Of a stretch of 10,000 bases of DNA, positions 1 to 6,947 are shown in pieces. The notes beneath the pieces are model-generated. The model did no database searches. It saw nothing but the letters and a program-made list of their open reading frames with translations, and had not been told where the DNA came from. The stretch lies in the NCBI RefSeq assembly GCF_020217025.1, contig NZ_JAIWOF010000144.1, positions 1 through 10,000 on the forward strand, written 5' to 3'. Within the stretch, counting starts at the first letter, position 1. The number at the start of each line of letters is the position of its first letter. The stretch is from Flavobacterium sp. Its GTDB lineage: Bacteria > Bacteroidota > Bacteroidia > Flavobacteriales > Flavobacteriaceae. Made by a program: the position numbers and the translations under genes.

Positions 1-1117
1 CTTAGCTCAAATTATGGCGCAAGAAAGTAAACGTCCGTTTTACCAACTGAGTGCGATACATTCTGGTGTAAAAGACATTCGTGAGGTAATTGAAAAAGCG
101 AAACAAAGCAGTGGTTTATTCACAGCTAAAAATCCGATTTTATTTATTGATGAGATTCATCGTTTTTCTAAATCCCAACAAGATTCTTTGTTGGCTGCGG
201 TGGAAAAAGGTTGGGTAACTTTGATTGGAGCTACTACCGAAAATCCGAGTTTTGAGGTTATTCCCGCTTTATTGTCAAGATGTCAGGTTTATGTTTTGAA
301 CGCGTTTACCAAAGACGATTTAGAAGCTTTATTGCATCGTGCAATGAAGACTGATGTTCAACTTCAAAATAAAGACATTCAATTAAAAGAAACCGAAGCT
401 TTGTTAAGACTTTCTGGTGGTGATGGAAGAAAATTATTGAATATTTTCGAATTGGTAATTAATGCAACCGAAAGCGATATCATTGAAATTACGAATGAAA
501 AAGTAATGCAATTGGTACAAAAAAATACAGTACTGTATGACAAAACAGGTGAACAACATTACGATATTGTTTCCGCATTCATAAAATCTATTCGTGGAAG
601 CGACCCGAATGGTGCGGTGTATTGGCTAGCTCGAATGATTGAAGGTGGAGAAGATGTAAAATTCATCGCCCGAAGAATGCTGATTTTAGCAAGTGAAGAT
701 ATCGGAAACGCAAATCCTACAGCTTTTATCATGGCAAATAATGCTTTTCAAGCGGTGGCAACTATTGGTTATCCTGAAAGTCGCATTATTTTGAGTCAAT
801 GTGCGATTTATTTGGCGACTTCGGCAAAAAGTAATGCCAGTTATATGGCAATTGGAAAAGCACAACAAATGGTAAAACAAACTGGTGATTTACCTGTTCC
901 AATTCACTTAAGAAACGCGCCAACTAAATTAATGAAAGAATTAGGCTACGGTGAAGAATACAAATATTCACACGACTTCCCCAATAACTTTGCCGAACAA
1001 GAATTTTTACCTACCGAAATTTCAGAGACTAAGTTCTTTGAGCCAGGTGAAAATGCTCGTGAAAAAGAATTACGTCAGTTTTTAAAGAATCGTTGGAAAG
1101 ATAAATATGGGTATTAA
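1..1117 (+). CDS. rarA: Replication-associated recombination protein RarA (MgsA), 5' end outside the window
   Basis: AAA+ ATPase of the RarA/MgsA/WRNIP1 family, which acts at stalled replication forks and is related to clamp-loader subunits. The reading frame is open from base 2 (LAQI before the Met at 14), matching the residues that follow the Walker A GKTT motif in this family, so the Met at 14 is internal and roughly 55 to 60 N-terminal residues, including Walker A, lie upstream of the window. Numbering from that Met, Walker B is LFIDEIHRF (43-51), sensor 1 is GATTEN (72-77) and the arginine-finger segment is LLSRC (86-90). The remainder is the helical lid and the MgsA C-terminal oligomerisation domain ([14 protein letters not shown], then [13 protein letters not shown]). 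The C-terminus is complete, ending WKDKYGY. Its stop abuts the stop of the convergent gene with no spacer and no terminator hairpin. Family assignment is secure. Confidence 0.95.
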   Translation, partial: LAQIMAQESKRPFYQLSAIHSGVKDIREVIEKAKQSSGLFTAKNPILFIDEIHRFSKSQQDSLLAAVEKGWVTLIGATTENPSFEVIPALLSRCQVYVLNAFTKDDLEALLHRAMKTDVQLQNKDIQLKETEALLRLSGGDGRKLLNIFELVINATESDIIEITNEKVMQLVQKNTVLYDKTGEQHYDIVSAFIKSIRGSDPNGAVYWLARMIEGGEDVKFIARRMLILASEDIGNANPTAFIMANNAFQAVATIGYPESRIILSQCAIYLATSAKSNASYMAIGKAQQMVKQTGDLPVPIHLRNAPTKLMKELGYGEEYKYSHDFPNNFAEQEFLPTEISETKFFEPGENAREKELRQFLKNRWKDKYGY

Positions 1118-1831
1118 TTAGAATTTTACTTCCACTTTCTCTGAATATACTTTACCTTCAAAATCATATTCAAAAAACCAACCACTATTTTTCTTTATTA
1201 ATACACCTTTAAAAATATCCTTAGAAGCAATAAAAACATTTTCTAATGATGTACTATGTAGTATTAAAACAATGTTATTTGTATGATTAATTAAATTGTA
1301 TCCTGTTTCTGTTGGAAGTGCACGAAGCTGAGACACATCAATAATTGTATTAGGTTTTGCAATTGGCTCTTTTACAACAACCTCTTTTGAAGTTTCAGGT
1401 GTTTTAACAAAATTATTTTTAAACTTTAAATTCCCTTTTAAAGAGTTTAAAGCAATTCTAAAAGCCTCATTATATGCTTTAACAAATTCTTTTTCTTTAC
1501 TCGTTCCGTATTCACTAAAAAAAAGAACGTTATTATAACAATCTTTTATTTCAATGTTTACACTTTTTGCTAAAAACTTCTTCTCTTCATTAGCATCAAC
1601 AAACAAAGCTAAACATCTATTTTTTGCTAACTCTTCAGGCAAAATATCCGAAGCAAAATACACTTGAAAACCTTGGCTCTCAAAAAATGACTTTGTAAGT
1701 GTATTCAAATTAAACCTGTTATCTTCATTAAAAATGCTAAATCTTTTAGGAACAATCACATATTTATAACTTTCCTGAGCAAAAGAAAAAGCACTTAAAA
1801 ATAGTGCCATAATTACAACAACTTTCTTCAT
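1118..1831 (-). CDS. Exported protein of unknown function, Flavobacteriia-type
   Basis: A 237-residue protein with a signal peptide (KK, hydrophobic residues 4-17, cleavage probably after A18 in SFAQ), so it is predicted periplasmic or secreted. The mature part seems to have two blocks. Residues 20-138 include YKYVIVPKRFSIF, then LNTLTKSFFESQGF, then an IEIKDCYNNVLFFSEYGTS strand region and a helix KAYNEAFRIALNSLKG. A low-complexity linker (about 140-163, Thr/Glu/Lys/Val/Pro-rich) leads to a smaller beta-rich C-terminal block (about 165-237). No catalytic motif or named domain is evident. Similar proteins of unknown role seem familiar from flavobacterial genomes, but I cannot name a family. 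Its start lies 2 bp from the stop of the upstream yjjG-like gene, so the two are probably co-transcribed. By eye it is more AT-rich than its neighbours. Confidence 0.85.
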   Translation of the reverse strand: MKKVVVIMALFLSAFSFAQESYKYVIVPKRFSIFNEDNRFNLNTLTKSFFESQGFQVYFASDILPEELAKNRCLALFVDANEEKKFLAKSVNIEIKDCYNNVLFFSEYGTSKEKEFVKAYNEAFRIALNSLKGNLKFKNNFVKTPETSKEVVVKEPIAKPNTIIDVSQLRALPTETGYNLINHTNNIVLILHSTSLENVFIASKDIFKGVLIKKNSGWFFEYDFEGKVYSEKVEVKF

Positions 1832-1833
1832 AA

Positions 1834-2526
1834 CTATAATATATTTTTTAATTCTAATAAATGTTTTACTTGAAAGACTGTGTGTTCTACTTCAATATTT
1901 TGTTCGTTGAAAAACACTGCTTCTATGCCTGCTTCTTGTGCTCCAATGATATCGGCTTCGTAACTATCGCCTATCATTAAGCTTTCTTCTTTTGAAGCTT
2001 TTGCCAAAGATAAGGCAAAATCGAATATGTTTCGATGTGGTTTTTTAACTCCTGCCATTTCGGAATTGGTAATCGTTTCAAAATAATGATCAATATTGGA
2101 ATTCTTCATTTTTTTGGTTTGAACCGATGCAAATCCGTTAGTAATAATATGCAATTGATATTTTGGTTTTAGATAATCCAATAACTCAATAGCGCCATCA
2201 AAAAGATGATTGTATTCGGGTAAATATTTGATGTATTCTTCTGATAAGTGATGAATCATTTCATCAGAAACTTCAAAATTCAAGGCATCGAAAACGTCTT
2301 TTAAACGATAATAACGTAAATCTTCGTGTGAGATTTGATTCACTTGGTACAATTTCCAATAATGTTGGTTTCTTGGAATGTAAATATTCAGAAAATCGGA
2401 TAATTCAATATCAAAACCTTGCTGTTTGAAAATCGTATCAAAGGCAAAACCTGAATTTTTATCGAAATCCCAAAGCGTGTGATCTAAATCAAAAAAGAGA
2501 TGTTTTTTGTGTTGAAATGAATGCAA
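1834..2526 (-). CDS. yjjG: YjjG-family noncanonical pyrimidine nucleotidase (HAD superfamily)
   Basis: Cytosolic HAD-like phosphatase of 230 residues, the usual length for the YjjG group, which dephosphorylates pyrimidine nucleoside monophosphates including noncanonical ones (nucleotide-pool house-cleaning in E. coli). Motif I is DLDHTLWDF (nucleophile D13, general acid D15). The helical cap follows (about 25-105). Motif II is ITNG (T129), motif III is GVKKP (K161/K162), and motif IV is GDSYEAD (G186, D187, D192). The DHTLWDF form of motif I and the GDSYEADIIGAQEAG form of motif IV are characteristic of this subgroup. The ATG gives a short leader before motif I, and no alternative start is needed. 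It lies just downstream of a strong terminator, and I found no convincing promoter in the 50 bp gap. It is followed after 2 bp by the exported unknown gene. Substrate preference is inferred from the family. Confidence 0.9.
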   Translation of the reverse strand: MHSFQHKKHLFFDLDHTLWDFDKNSGFAFDTIFKQQGFDIELSDFLNIYIPRNQHYWKLYQVNQISHEDLRYYRLKDVFDALNFEVSDEMIHHLSEEYIKYLPEYNHLFDGAIELLDYLKPKYQLHIITNGFASVQTKKMKNSNIDHYFETITNSEMAGVKKPHRNIFDFALSLAKASKEESLMIGDSYEADIIGAQEAGIEAVFFNEQNIEVEHTVFQVKHLLELKNIL

Positions 2527-2546
2527 TGCTATATGTTTGAATGATT

Positions 2547-2571
2547 AAAAAAAGCCCAAACGAATGGGCTT
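2547..2571 (-). terminator. Intrinsic terminator of the ATPase-permease-DUF3299 operon
   Basis: Read on the minus strand, AAGCCCA and TGGGCTT form a perfect 7 bp GC-rich stem (2552-2558 with 2565-2571) around a 6 nt loop. It is followed at once by seven T residues (complement of the A run 2547-2553, overlapping the stem base). It starts 5 bp past the stop of the DUF3299-like gene and separates it from yjjG. Confidence 0.9.
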
Positions 2572-2576
2572 CCAAA

Positions 2577-3068
2577 TTATTTGCTTTGAGAGATAATTAC
2601 AGCGTCTTCGATATGATAAATCCAATCTTCAACGTCAGTTTCGTTATATCTAAAAGTTCCTTTTAAGGTTACATAAGTATCGGTTTTTAACTTTGGAAAA
2701 GCACCACCTTTAAATTTGATTCCAGCAATAGTCTCTGGTCCAGATTTTCCACAGAAGAAACAAGCTGCGAATACGTTTTTACTCAACGCATAGTTTTTGT
2801 TATCGATTGGTACAATAAATCCGCTCATGAAAACGGTTTTCTTTTGCATCATTTTCAATTTCATGTTCACTTGTGGGAATTCTACTTCACCATAAGTTGC
2901 GTGTTTTTTACGAACGTATTTAATATCACCTAACATTTTCCATGTCAATGTATCTGATGATATAGATGATTTGTTAGTAGTTTTTTCAATTGAAGTTGTA
3001 CGATCTGAAAAGCTCATCATCGAAATAAAAACGACTAAAGCCAAACTTAATTTAATATAATTACGCAT
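2577..3068 (-). CDS. Exported DUF3299-like protein with a CxxC motif
   Basis: A 163-residue protein with an N-terminal hydrophobic export segment (residues 5-20), so probably periplasmic. The body begins at DTLTWKMLGDIKYV (39-52) and contains the core MSGFIVPID (81-89), ACFFCGKSGPE (102-112, Cys at 103 and 106) and the strands TYVTLKGTFRYNE and WIYHIEDAVII. This layout resembles the DUF3299 family (a SGY/F-V-P strand, then a Cys-containing segment, then beta-strands); the assignment is from memory of the family pattern. The start ATG overlaps the permease stop by 8 bp, which implies translational coupling, and the gene is the last of the operon. It may be an accessory metal-binding or thiol protein for the transporter: the two Cys are visible, the role is inference. 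Confidence 0.8.
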   Translation of the reverse strand: MRNYIKLSLALVVFISMMSFSDRTTSIEKTTNKSSISSDTLTWKMLGDIKYVRKKHATYGEVEFPQVNMKLKMMQKKTVFMSGFIVPIDNKNYALSKNVFAACFFCGKSGPETIAGIKFKGGAFPKLKTDTYVTLKGTFRYNETDVEDWIYHIEDAVIISQSK

Positions 3069-4320
3069 TTGCTAATGTTTTTGAAATATTTAAATTGTAT
3101 GCTTTTATAGCTGGAATTAACGCTGCAATAAAGCCTACAAATATAGTTAGTAAAAATAAGGTTCCCTCTTTCTCCCAAATAAATTCGTATGGATTGAAAC
3201 TCATTTTGAAATCTTCTTCGGCTGAGTTTGATAACATACTTAATCCTACCCTTCCCAAAATCGTACCAAAGACAAATCCAACCACACATAAAAGTAAACT
3301 TTCTATCATGACGACTTTTAAAAGTTGTAATCTTTTGGCTCCGTTAACACGCATTAAAGCAAATTCGTTTTCGCGTTCTTTCAAAGTATTGTAAAGTGCG
3401 ATGAAAATCGAAATTCCTGAAATCAACATGATTCCGTATGCCAAATATTGCAATGCTGAAATTCCAATTCCGAATAAAGAAAACAAACGATTCACTTCTA
3501 TAGCTGGTGAAGCGACTTGCATTTTAGTATTTTGTACGATGATTCTTGGCCAAGTTACAATTCCCATTTTATTGCGGAATTTTAGTAAAACCGCTGTGAT
3601 TTCCATTCCGGGTTCATCTAAAGTCATATCAACTTCTTCATGATGTTCTTCACCTTCTACATGAACGGGACCTTCTTCGCCGTGAGCGGGATTTACTTCT
3701 TCACCATGACTGCCGTGCATTTGCCAAACACTTGGAATTGTACATAAAATTAAATTATCGACTACTTTTCCTGTTGGTTTTGCAATTCCGACAACTTTAT
3801 ATCCGTAATGTTCATGCACTTCTCCTTCTGCTGCATCACCATGGGAACCAAAGAATTCATCACCAATTTTCAAACTTAATTTTTGAGCGATATCACTTCC
3901 GATTACGACTTCGAAGTTTTTTTCGAATAGTTTCCCTTCGGATATTTCAGCTCCGTATTTTTCTAAATAATCGGAAGTTGTTCCTAAGATTTTATAACCA
4001 CGGTAATTATCTCCAAATGCTAAAGGAATCGCTTTTTTAACAAAAGGATGTTGCATCCAAACTTTTGCCGAATCGTAACTAATATTTCCTGTTGGAGAAT
4101 CTACTTGGTAAACTGCAGATAAAATCAATTGCAATGGACTTCCTTGCGCGCCCATTACCAAATCAACACCATCAATATTGCTTGAGAATTTTTCTTCAAA
4201 TTGCTTTTCGACTAAAACCAGAGTCGTAATAATCGCGACACTTGAGGTTAGCAAAACAACGCTCAAGATGGTATTTAATGGTTTGAACCATATATTTTTC
4301 CATGCTAATTTTGCTATCAT
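3061..4320 (-). CDS. FtsX/MacB-type ABC transporter permease with His/Glu-rich periplasmic loops
   Basis: A 419-residue inner-membrane permease with the classic FtsX/LolE topology: one N-terminal membrane segment (about 17-37), a large periplasmic domain (about 38-280), then three segments (about 285-308, 338-358, 387-408). The FtsX-domain coupling region reads LKERENEFALMRVNGAKR (313-330), as in MacB/LolC relatives. Unusually, the periplasmic domain carries two acidic His-rich stretches: about 159-172 (H160, H169, H171) and about 202-230 (H202, H205, H213, H220, H226, H227, with many Glu). These look like metal-binding loops and are not typical of lipoprotein-releasing permeases. Its start overlaps the ATPase gene by 4 bp and its end overlaps the DUF3299-like gene by 8 bp. 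The membrane component is certain; the substrate is not. LolCE-like lipoprotein release and MacB-like efflux are alternatives to a metal-linked role. Confidence 0.92.
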   Translation of the reverse strand: MIAKLAWKNIWFKPLNTILSVVLLTSSVAIITTLVLVEKQFEEKFSSNIDGVDLVMGAQGSPLQLILSAVYQVDSPTGNISYDSAKVWMQHPFVKKAIPLAFGDNYRGYKILGTTSDYLEKYGAEISEGKLFEKNFEVVIGSDIAQKLSLKIGDEFFGSHGDAAEGEVHEHYGYKVVGIAKPTGKVVDNLILCTIPSVWQMHGSHGEEVNPAHGEEGPVHVEGEEHHEEVDMTLDEPGMEITAVLLKFRNKMGIVTWPRIIVQNTKMQVASPAIEVNRLFSLFGIGISALQYLAYGIMLISGISIFIALYNTLKERENEFALMRVNGAKRLQLLKVVMIESLLLCVVGFVFGTILGRVGLSMLSNSAEEDFKMSFNPYEFIWEKEGTLFLLTIFVGFIAALIPAIKAYNLNISKTLANA

Positions 4321-4946
4321 ATCAAGGTAATTTTATTGATAAATCTTTCTTTAATTCGGTTGTCGTGCGTAACGATTAGCAAAGCCGCTTTGTATTCTTT
4401 TGATAATGAAGTCAACAATTCGATTACTTTCTCTGCATTTTTATCATCTAAACTTGATGTAGGCTCGTCTGCTAACAACACTTTTGGTTCGTTCATTAAA
4501 GCTCGTGCAATCGAAACGCGTTGTTGTTGTCCAATACTCAATTGTGAGGGCAATTTAGACGCTTGATTTTCGATTCCCAATTGTTCTAATAATTTCTTAG
4601 CTCTTTTCGTATGCTTTTTACCCGTTGCTAACCAACTCGCCATTTCTAGATTTTCTAAAACGGTCAAAGCACTAATAAAATGCGATTTTTGAAAAACCAC
4701 TCCAATGTGTTTTCCTCGGAATTTATCGGTTGCTTTTTCAGAAAGGGAAACGATATCGGTTTTATCGATTTCGATTTCGCCTGATTTTGGTTTTAACAAA
4801 CCTGCTAAAATATGCAAATAGGTAGTTTTTCCTTTTCCAGAATCACCTGTAATCAACAAAGTACTTCCTGCTTCACAATACAAATCGGGCATGTGAAAAA
4901 GTTGATCTTTTGAGTAGGAAAATGTGATGTTTTTGGTGCTAATCAT
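4317..4946 (-). CDS. ABC transporter ATP-binding protein, LolD/MacB class
   Basis: A compact 209-residue nucleotide-binding subunit that would energise the adjacent permease from the cytoplasmic face. Walker A is GDSGKGKT (34-41), the Q-loop is VVFQKSHF (Q86), the signature is LSIGQQQR (136-143), Walker B is VLLADEPTSSLD (156-167, catalytic E161), and the switch histidine is H194 in VTHD. The signature differs from the usual LSGGQ in having Ile at the third position. The ATPSSLD-type D-loop and the short length place it with the LolD/MacB/FtsE branch. It is the first gene of the three-gene operon: its TGA overlaps the permease ATG (4 bp). A terminator of the preceding SOD gene lies upstream, so transcription probably starts within 4947-5019. 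It is often annotated lolD by similarity, but the partner permease argues against a firm symbol. Confidence 0.93.
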   Translation of the reverse strand: MISTKNITFSYSKDQLFHMPDLYCEAGSTLLITGDSGKGKTTYLHILAGLLKPKSGEIEIDKTDIVSLSEKATDKFRGKHIGVVFQKSHFISALTVLENLEMASWLATGKKHTKRAKKLLEQLGIENQASKLPSQLSIGQQQRVSIARALMNEPKVLLADEPTSSLDDKNAEKVIELLTSLSKEYKAALLIVTHDNRIKERFINKITLI

Positions 4947-4973
4947 AGTTCAACGAACATTAATTTTAGTGTT

Positions 4974-5006
4974 GCAAGATAAGAAATTGAATAGAAAAAT
5001 TTCTTA
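4974..5006 (-). promoter_or_regulatory. Candidate promoter and operator of the transporter operon
   Basis: A 9 bp perfect inverted repeat (4980-4988 TAAGAAATT, 4998-5006 AATTTCTTA, 9 bp spacer, arm centres 18 bp apart) lies upstream of the ATPase gene. On the minus strand it abuts a weak -7-like element TATCTTGC (4974-4981, two mismatches to TAnnTTTG). No -33 TTTG is visible. The position would suit a repressor site, but the sequence is AT-rich and such repeats arise by chance. Confidence 0.3.
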
Positions 5007-5019
5007 AATAATTTCTAAT

Positions 5020-5051
5020 AAAAAACCTTGTGATTTACTTTCATCACAAGG
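5020..5051 (-). terminator. Intrinsic terminator of the superoxide dismutase gene
   Basis: On the minus strand CCTTGTGAT pairs perfectly with ATCACAAGG (5043-5051 with 5026-5034; 9 bp stem, 8 nt loop) and is followed by six T residues (complement of 5020-5025). It lies 23 bp past the SOD stop and separates SOD from the transporter operon. Confidence 0.9.
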
Positions 5052-5074
5052 CATTTATATTTTAATCTCAAATA

Positions 5075-6073
5075 TTATTCTTCGTCATGAGTACACAATC
5101 CTACTATCGTATGGAAAGTGTCATGTAAACCATTTAAAGCTTTAGTGATTTTTTCATCTGAAGCTTTCGATTTCACTAATTTATCTAATGCTTTACTATC
5201 TTTTGCTAATTTATTAACCGAAGCTACAATTTCTTTTTTATTGAATTGCGCTGGAATTTTAGCCATTTTTAAAGCATTTGCTTTTTCAGCCATTTCAGCA
5301 CTTCTTTCTTTGATAGGCTGTAAATTTCCTTCTTCACTTGGATGAAAAGTTTGCGACATTACCTTGTGAAACGTTTTGATTTCTGGCCAAGCAGCAAAGG
5401 TATCTGGTTTTGGCATCGCTGCTTTGTATCTTTTACTAACTTCTGTCCAGTTTACAACATTCCATAAAGCAGATAAATAATCAGCACGTTTGTTTTGGTA
5501 TTTTAAGTAATAAGCATGTTCCCAAACATCGATTCCAAAGATTGGTGTTCCTTTTACTTCTGCAATATCCATCAATGGATTATCTTGATTTGGAGTTGAA
5601 CTAACTACTAACTTCCCTTCTTTAGTTACAACCAACCAAGCCCAACCTGAACCAAATCGACTTGCTCCTGCAGCATTTAATTTTTCTTTCAATCCGTCTA
5701 AACTTCCGAAAGTTTCATTTACCGCTTTTTCTAACTCAGCCGACATTTTAGTGTTCTTCTCAGGTGTTAAAACTGACCAAAACAACTCATGATTGTAATG
5801 TCCACCACCATTATTACGAACTGCCGCTGGCATAGTAGAAATCTTTGCAAAAATTTCGTTTAAGCTTAGTTTTTCATCCGGAGTTCCTGCTAAAGCTGTA
5901 TTAAGATTTTTTACATAAGCTGCATGATGCTTGCTGTAATGAATTTCCATTGTTTGTGCATCTACAAATGGCTCTAAAGCATTATAAGCATAAGGTAAAG
6001 CCTTTTGTGTAAACTGCGCCGAAGCAGTAAGAGTTACTAAAAGTGTTGCAACTAAAAGTTTTATGTTCTTCAT
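5075..6073 (-). CDS. sod: Exported Fe/Mn superoxide dismutase with a C-terminal His-containing helical domain
   Basis: Converts superoxide to oxygen and hydrogen peroxide. A signal peptide (residues 1-19, cleavage near ASA-Q) predicts a periplasmic or secreted enzyme. The SOD part (about 21-218) is complete: metal ligands are H45 (MEIHYSKHH), H95 (GHYNHELFW), D182 and H186 (DVWEHAYYL). Gly at 89-91 together with Q163 in NQDNPL is the manganese-type placement of the active-site Gln, so Mn or cambialistic use is likely. Ordinary SODs end near here (about 200 residues). This protein continues for about 113 residues (220-332) as a Lys/Ala-rich, probably helical domain with HKVM (H236), FHPSEEGN (H244) and HDTFHTIVGLC (H317, H321, C327). 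A similar stand-alone exported domain seems familiar from flavobacteria. A heme- or metal-binding bundle is a guess. The gene is monocistronic, with a terminator downstream. Confidence 0.95.
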   Translation of the reverse strand: MKNIKLLVATLLVTLTASAQFTQKALPYAYNALEPFVDAQTMEIHYSKHHAAYVKNLNTALAGTPDEKLSLNEIFAKISTMPAAVRNNGGGHYNHELFWSVLTPEKNTKMSAELEKAVNETFGSLDGLKEKLNAAGASRFGSGWAWLVVTKEGKLVVSSTPNQDNPLMDIAEVKGTPIFGIDVWEHAYYLKYQNKRADYLSALWNVVNWTEVSKRYKAAMPKPDTFAAWPEIKTFHKVMSQTFHPSEEGNLQPIKERSAEMAEKANALKMAKIPAQFNKKEIVASVNKLAKDSKALDKLVKSKASDEKITKALNGLHDTFHTIVGLCTHDEE

Positions 6074-6205
6074 GATATTTTAATTTTTGATAAAAATACG
6101 GCTTATTGATTAGATAAAAAATTAAGAATTCTTAAAATTTCTATAATTCTTGGTTTATACGCAAAGATTATTATCAAGAACTATGTGACTATGTGTTTCA
6201 AAAAA
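6074..6205 (-). promoter_or_regulatory. Upstream region of the SOD gene with weak promoter candidates and a palindrome
   Basis: The 132 bp between radC and SOD contain two imperfect -7 candidates on the minus strand: AATCTTTG at 6162-6169 (one mismatch to TAnnTTTG, TTTG at 6199-6202 but 29 bp away) and TATTTTTA at 6091-6098 (one mismatch, with TTTT 19 bp upstream). A perfect 14 bp palindrome TTAAGAATTCTTAA lies at 6122-6135 between them. No terminator for radC is visible. Neither promoter is convincing on its own. Confidence 0.3.
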
Positions 6206-6889
6206 TCAAAAAATCCCTTCATCCTGAAAACTCAAATAACCATTTTCGGTGATAATGAGATGGTCTAAAACTTGAATTTCTAAGGTTTGCCCTGCTTCTT
6301 TTATTCGTTTGGTGATTTTTAAATCGGCTTCGCTTGCCATTAATTTTCCAGAGGGATGATTGTGTGACAGTATTAAACCCGTTGCATTTTGCTCGAATGC
6401 CAATTTGAAAATAATTCGAATATCTACAACAGTTCCAGTGATTCCACCTTTTGAGAGCTGGGATTTATAGATGACTTTATTGGAATTATTGAGATACAAA
6501 ACCCAAAATTCTTCGTGAGGCAATTCGCCAATAATGGGTTGCATGATGTCGAAAACTGCTTTACTGGATGTGATTTTTTTGAGTTCGATGGCATCTTCGG
6601 CTCTACGTCTTCGTCCTAATTCTAATGCGGCGGCGATGGAAATGGCTTTAGCTTCACCAATTCCTTTGAATTGCATAAGTTGGGAAATTGACATTTTCCC
6701 TAACGTATTCAGATTGTTTTCGGAGGAAGCTAGAATGCGTTGACACAATTGCACCGCGCTCTCATTTCGAGAACCGGAACCAATTAAAATAGCAAGTAAT
6801 TCGGAATCAGATAAGGTGGATTTACCTTTTAAAAGAAATTTTTCACGTGGGCGATCATCTTCGGCCCATTGATTGATTGGCGTGTACAT
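6206..6889 (-). CDS. radC: RadC family protein (JAB/MPN metalloprotein)
   Basis: A 227-residue RadC, the standard full length, probably cytosolic. An N-terminal UPF0758-type region (WAEDDRPREKFL, about 8-19; LSDSELLAILIGSG, about 26-39) leads to a helix-hairpin-helix DNA-binding motif (FKGIGEAKA, 74-82) and the arginine-rich LGRRRRAED. The C-terminal JAB/MPN domain (about 105-227) keeps all JAMM zinc ligands: a Glu in HEEFW (E126 or E127), H176 and H178 in SHNHPSG, then S186 and D189. RadC was historically linked to DNA repair, but its biochemical activity is not settled and repair roles have been questioned. The start ATG fits a short leader behind an excellent Bacteroidota promoter. Upstream, on the other strand, lies a decayed DUF1287 piece, so the border of radC is a rearrangement point. 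Confidence 0.95.
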   Translation of the reverse strand: MYTPINQWAEDDRPREKFLLKGKSTLSDSELLAILIGSGSRNESAVQLCQRILASSENNLNTLGKMSISQLMQFKGIGEAKAISIAAALELGRRRRAEDAIELKKITSSKAVFDIMQPIIGELPHEEFWVLYLNNSNKVIYKSQLSKGGITGTVVDIRIIFKLAFEQNATGLILSHNHPSGKLMASEADLKITKRIKEAGQTLEIQVLDHLIITENGYLSFQDEGIF

Positions 6890-6916
6890 AAAATTTAATT
6901 TTGGCGTTTATGGAAT

Positions 6917-6947
6917 CAAAAATAATTGAAAAAACTGAAATATCAAA
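6917..6947 (-). promoter_or_regulatory. Bacteroidota-type promoter of radC
   Basis: On the minus strand TTTG (complement of 6944-6947), a 19 bp spacer and TATTTTTG (complement of 6917-6924) match the Bacteroidota consensus TTTG-N19-TAnnTTTG exactly. Transcription would begin near 6910, leaving a leader of about 20 nt before the radC ATG at 6887-6889. Confidence 0.6.

Noticed and set aside
686..880. 64-residue minus-strand frame inside rarA
   Set aside because: Antisense to a conserved RarA C-terminal domain; Cys/His content is a by-product of the opposite frame.
3047..3289. Open frame of 80 residues on the minus strand across the permease/DUF3299 junction
   Set aside because: It lies in another frame of two well-supported overlapping genes and its translation shows no family features.
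3095..4040. Three plus-strand open frames (99, 80 and 102 residues) opposite the permease gene
   Set aside because: They are antisense to a clear permease coding sequence and have no recognisable domain; the His-rich look of one reflects low-complexity codons on the other strand.
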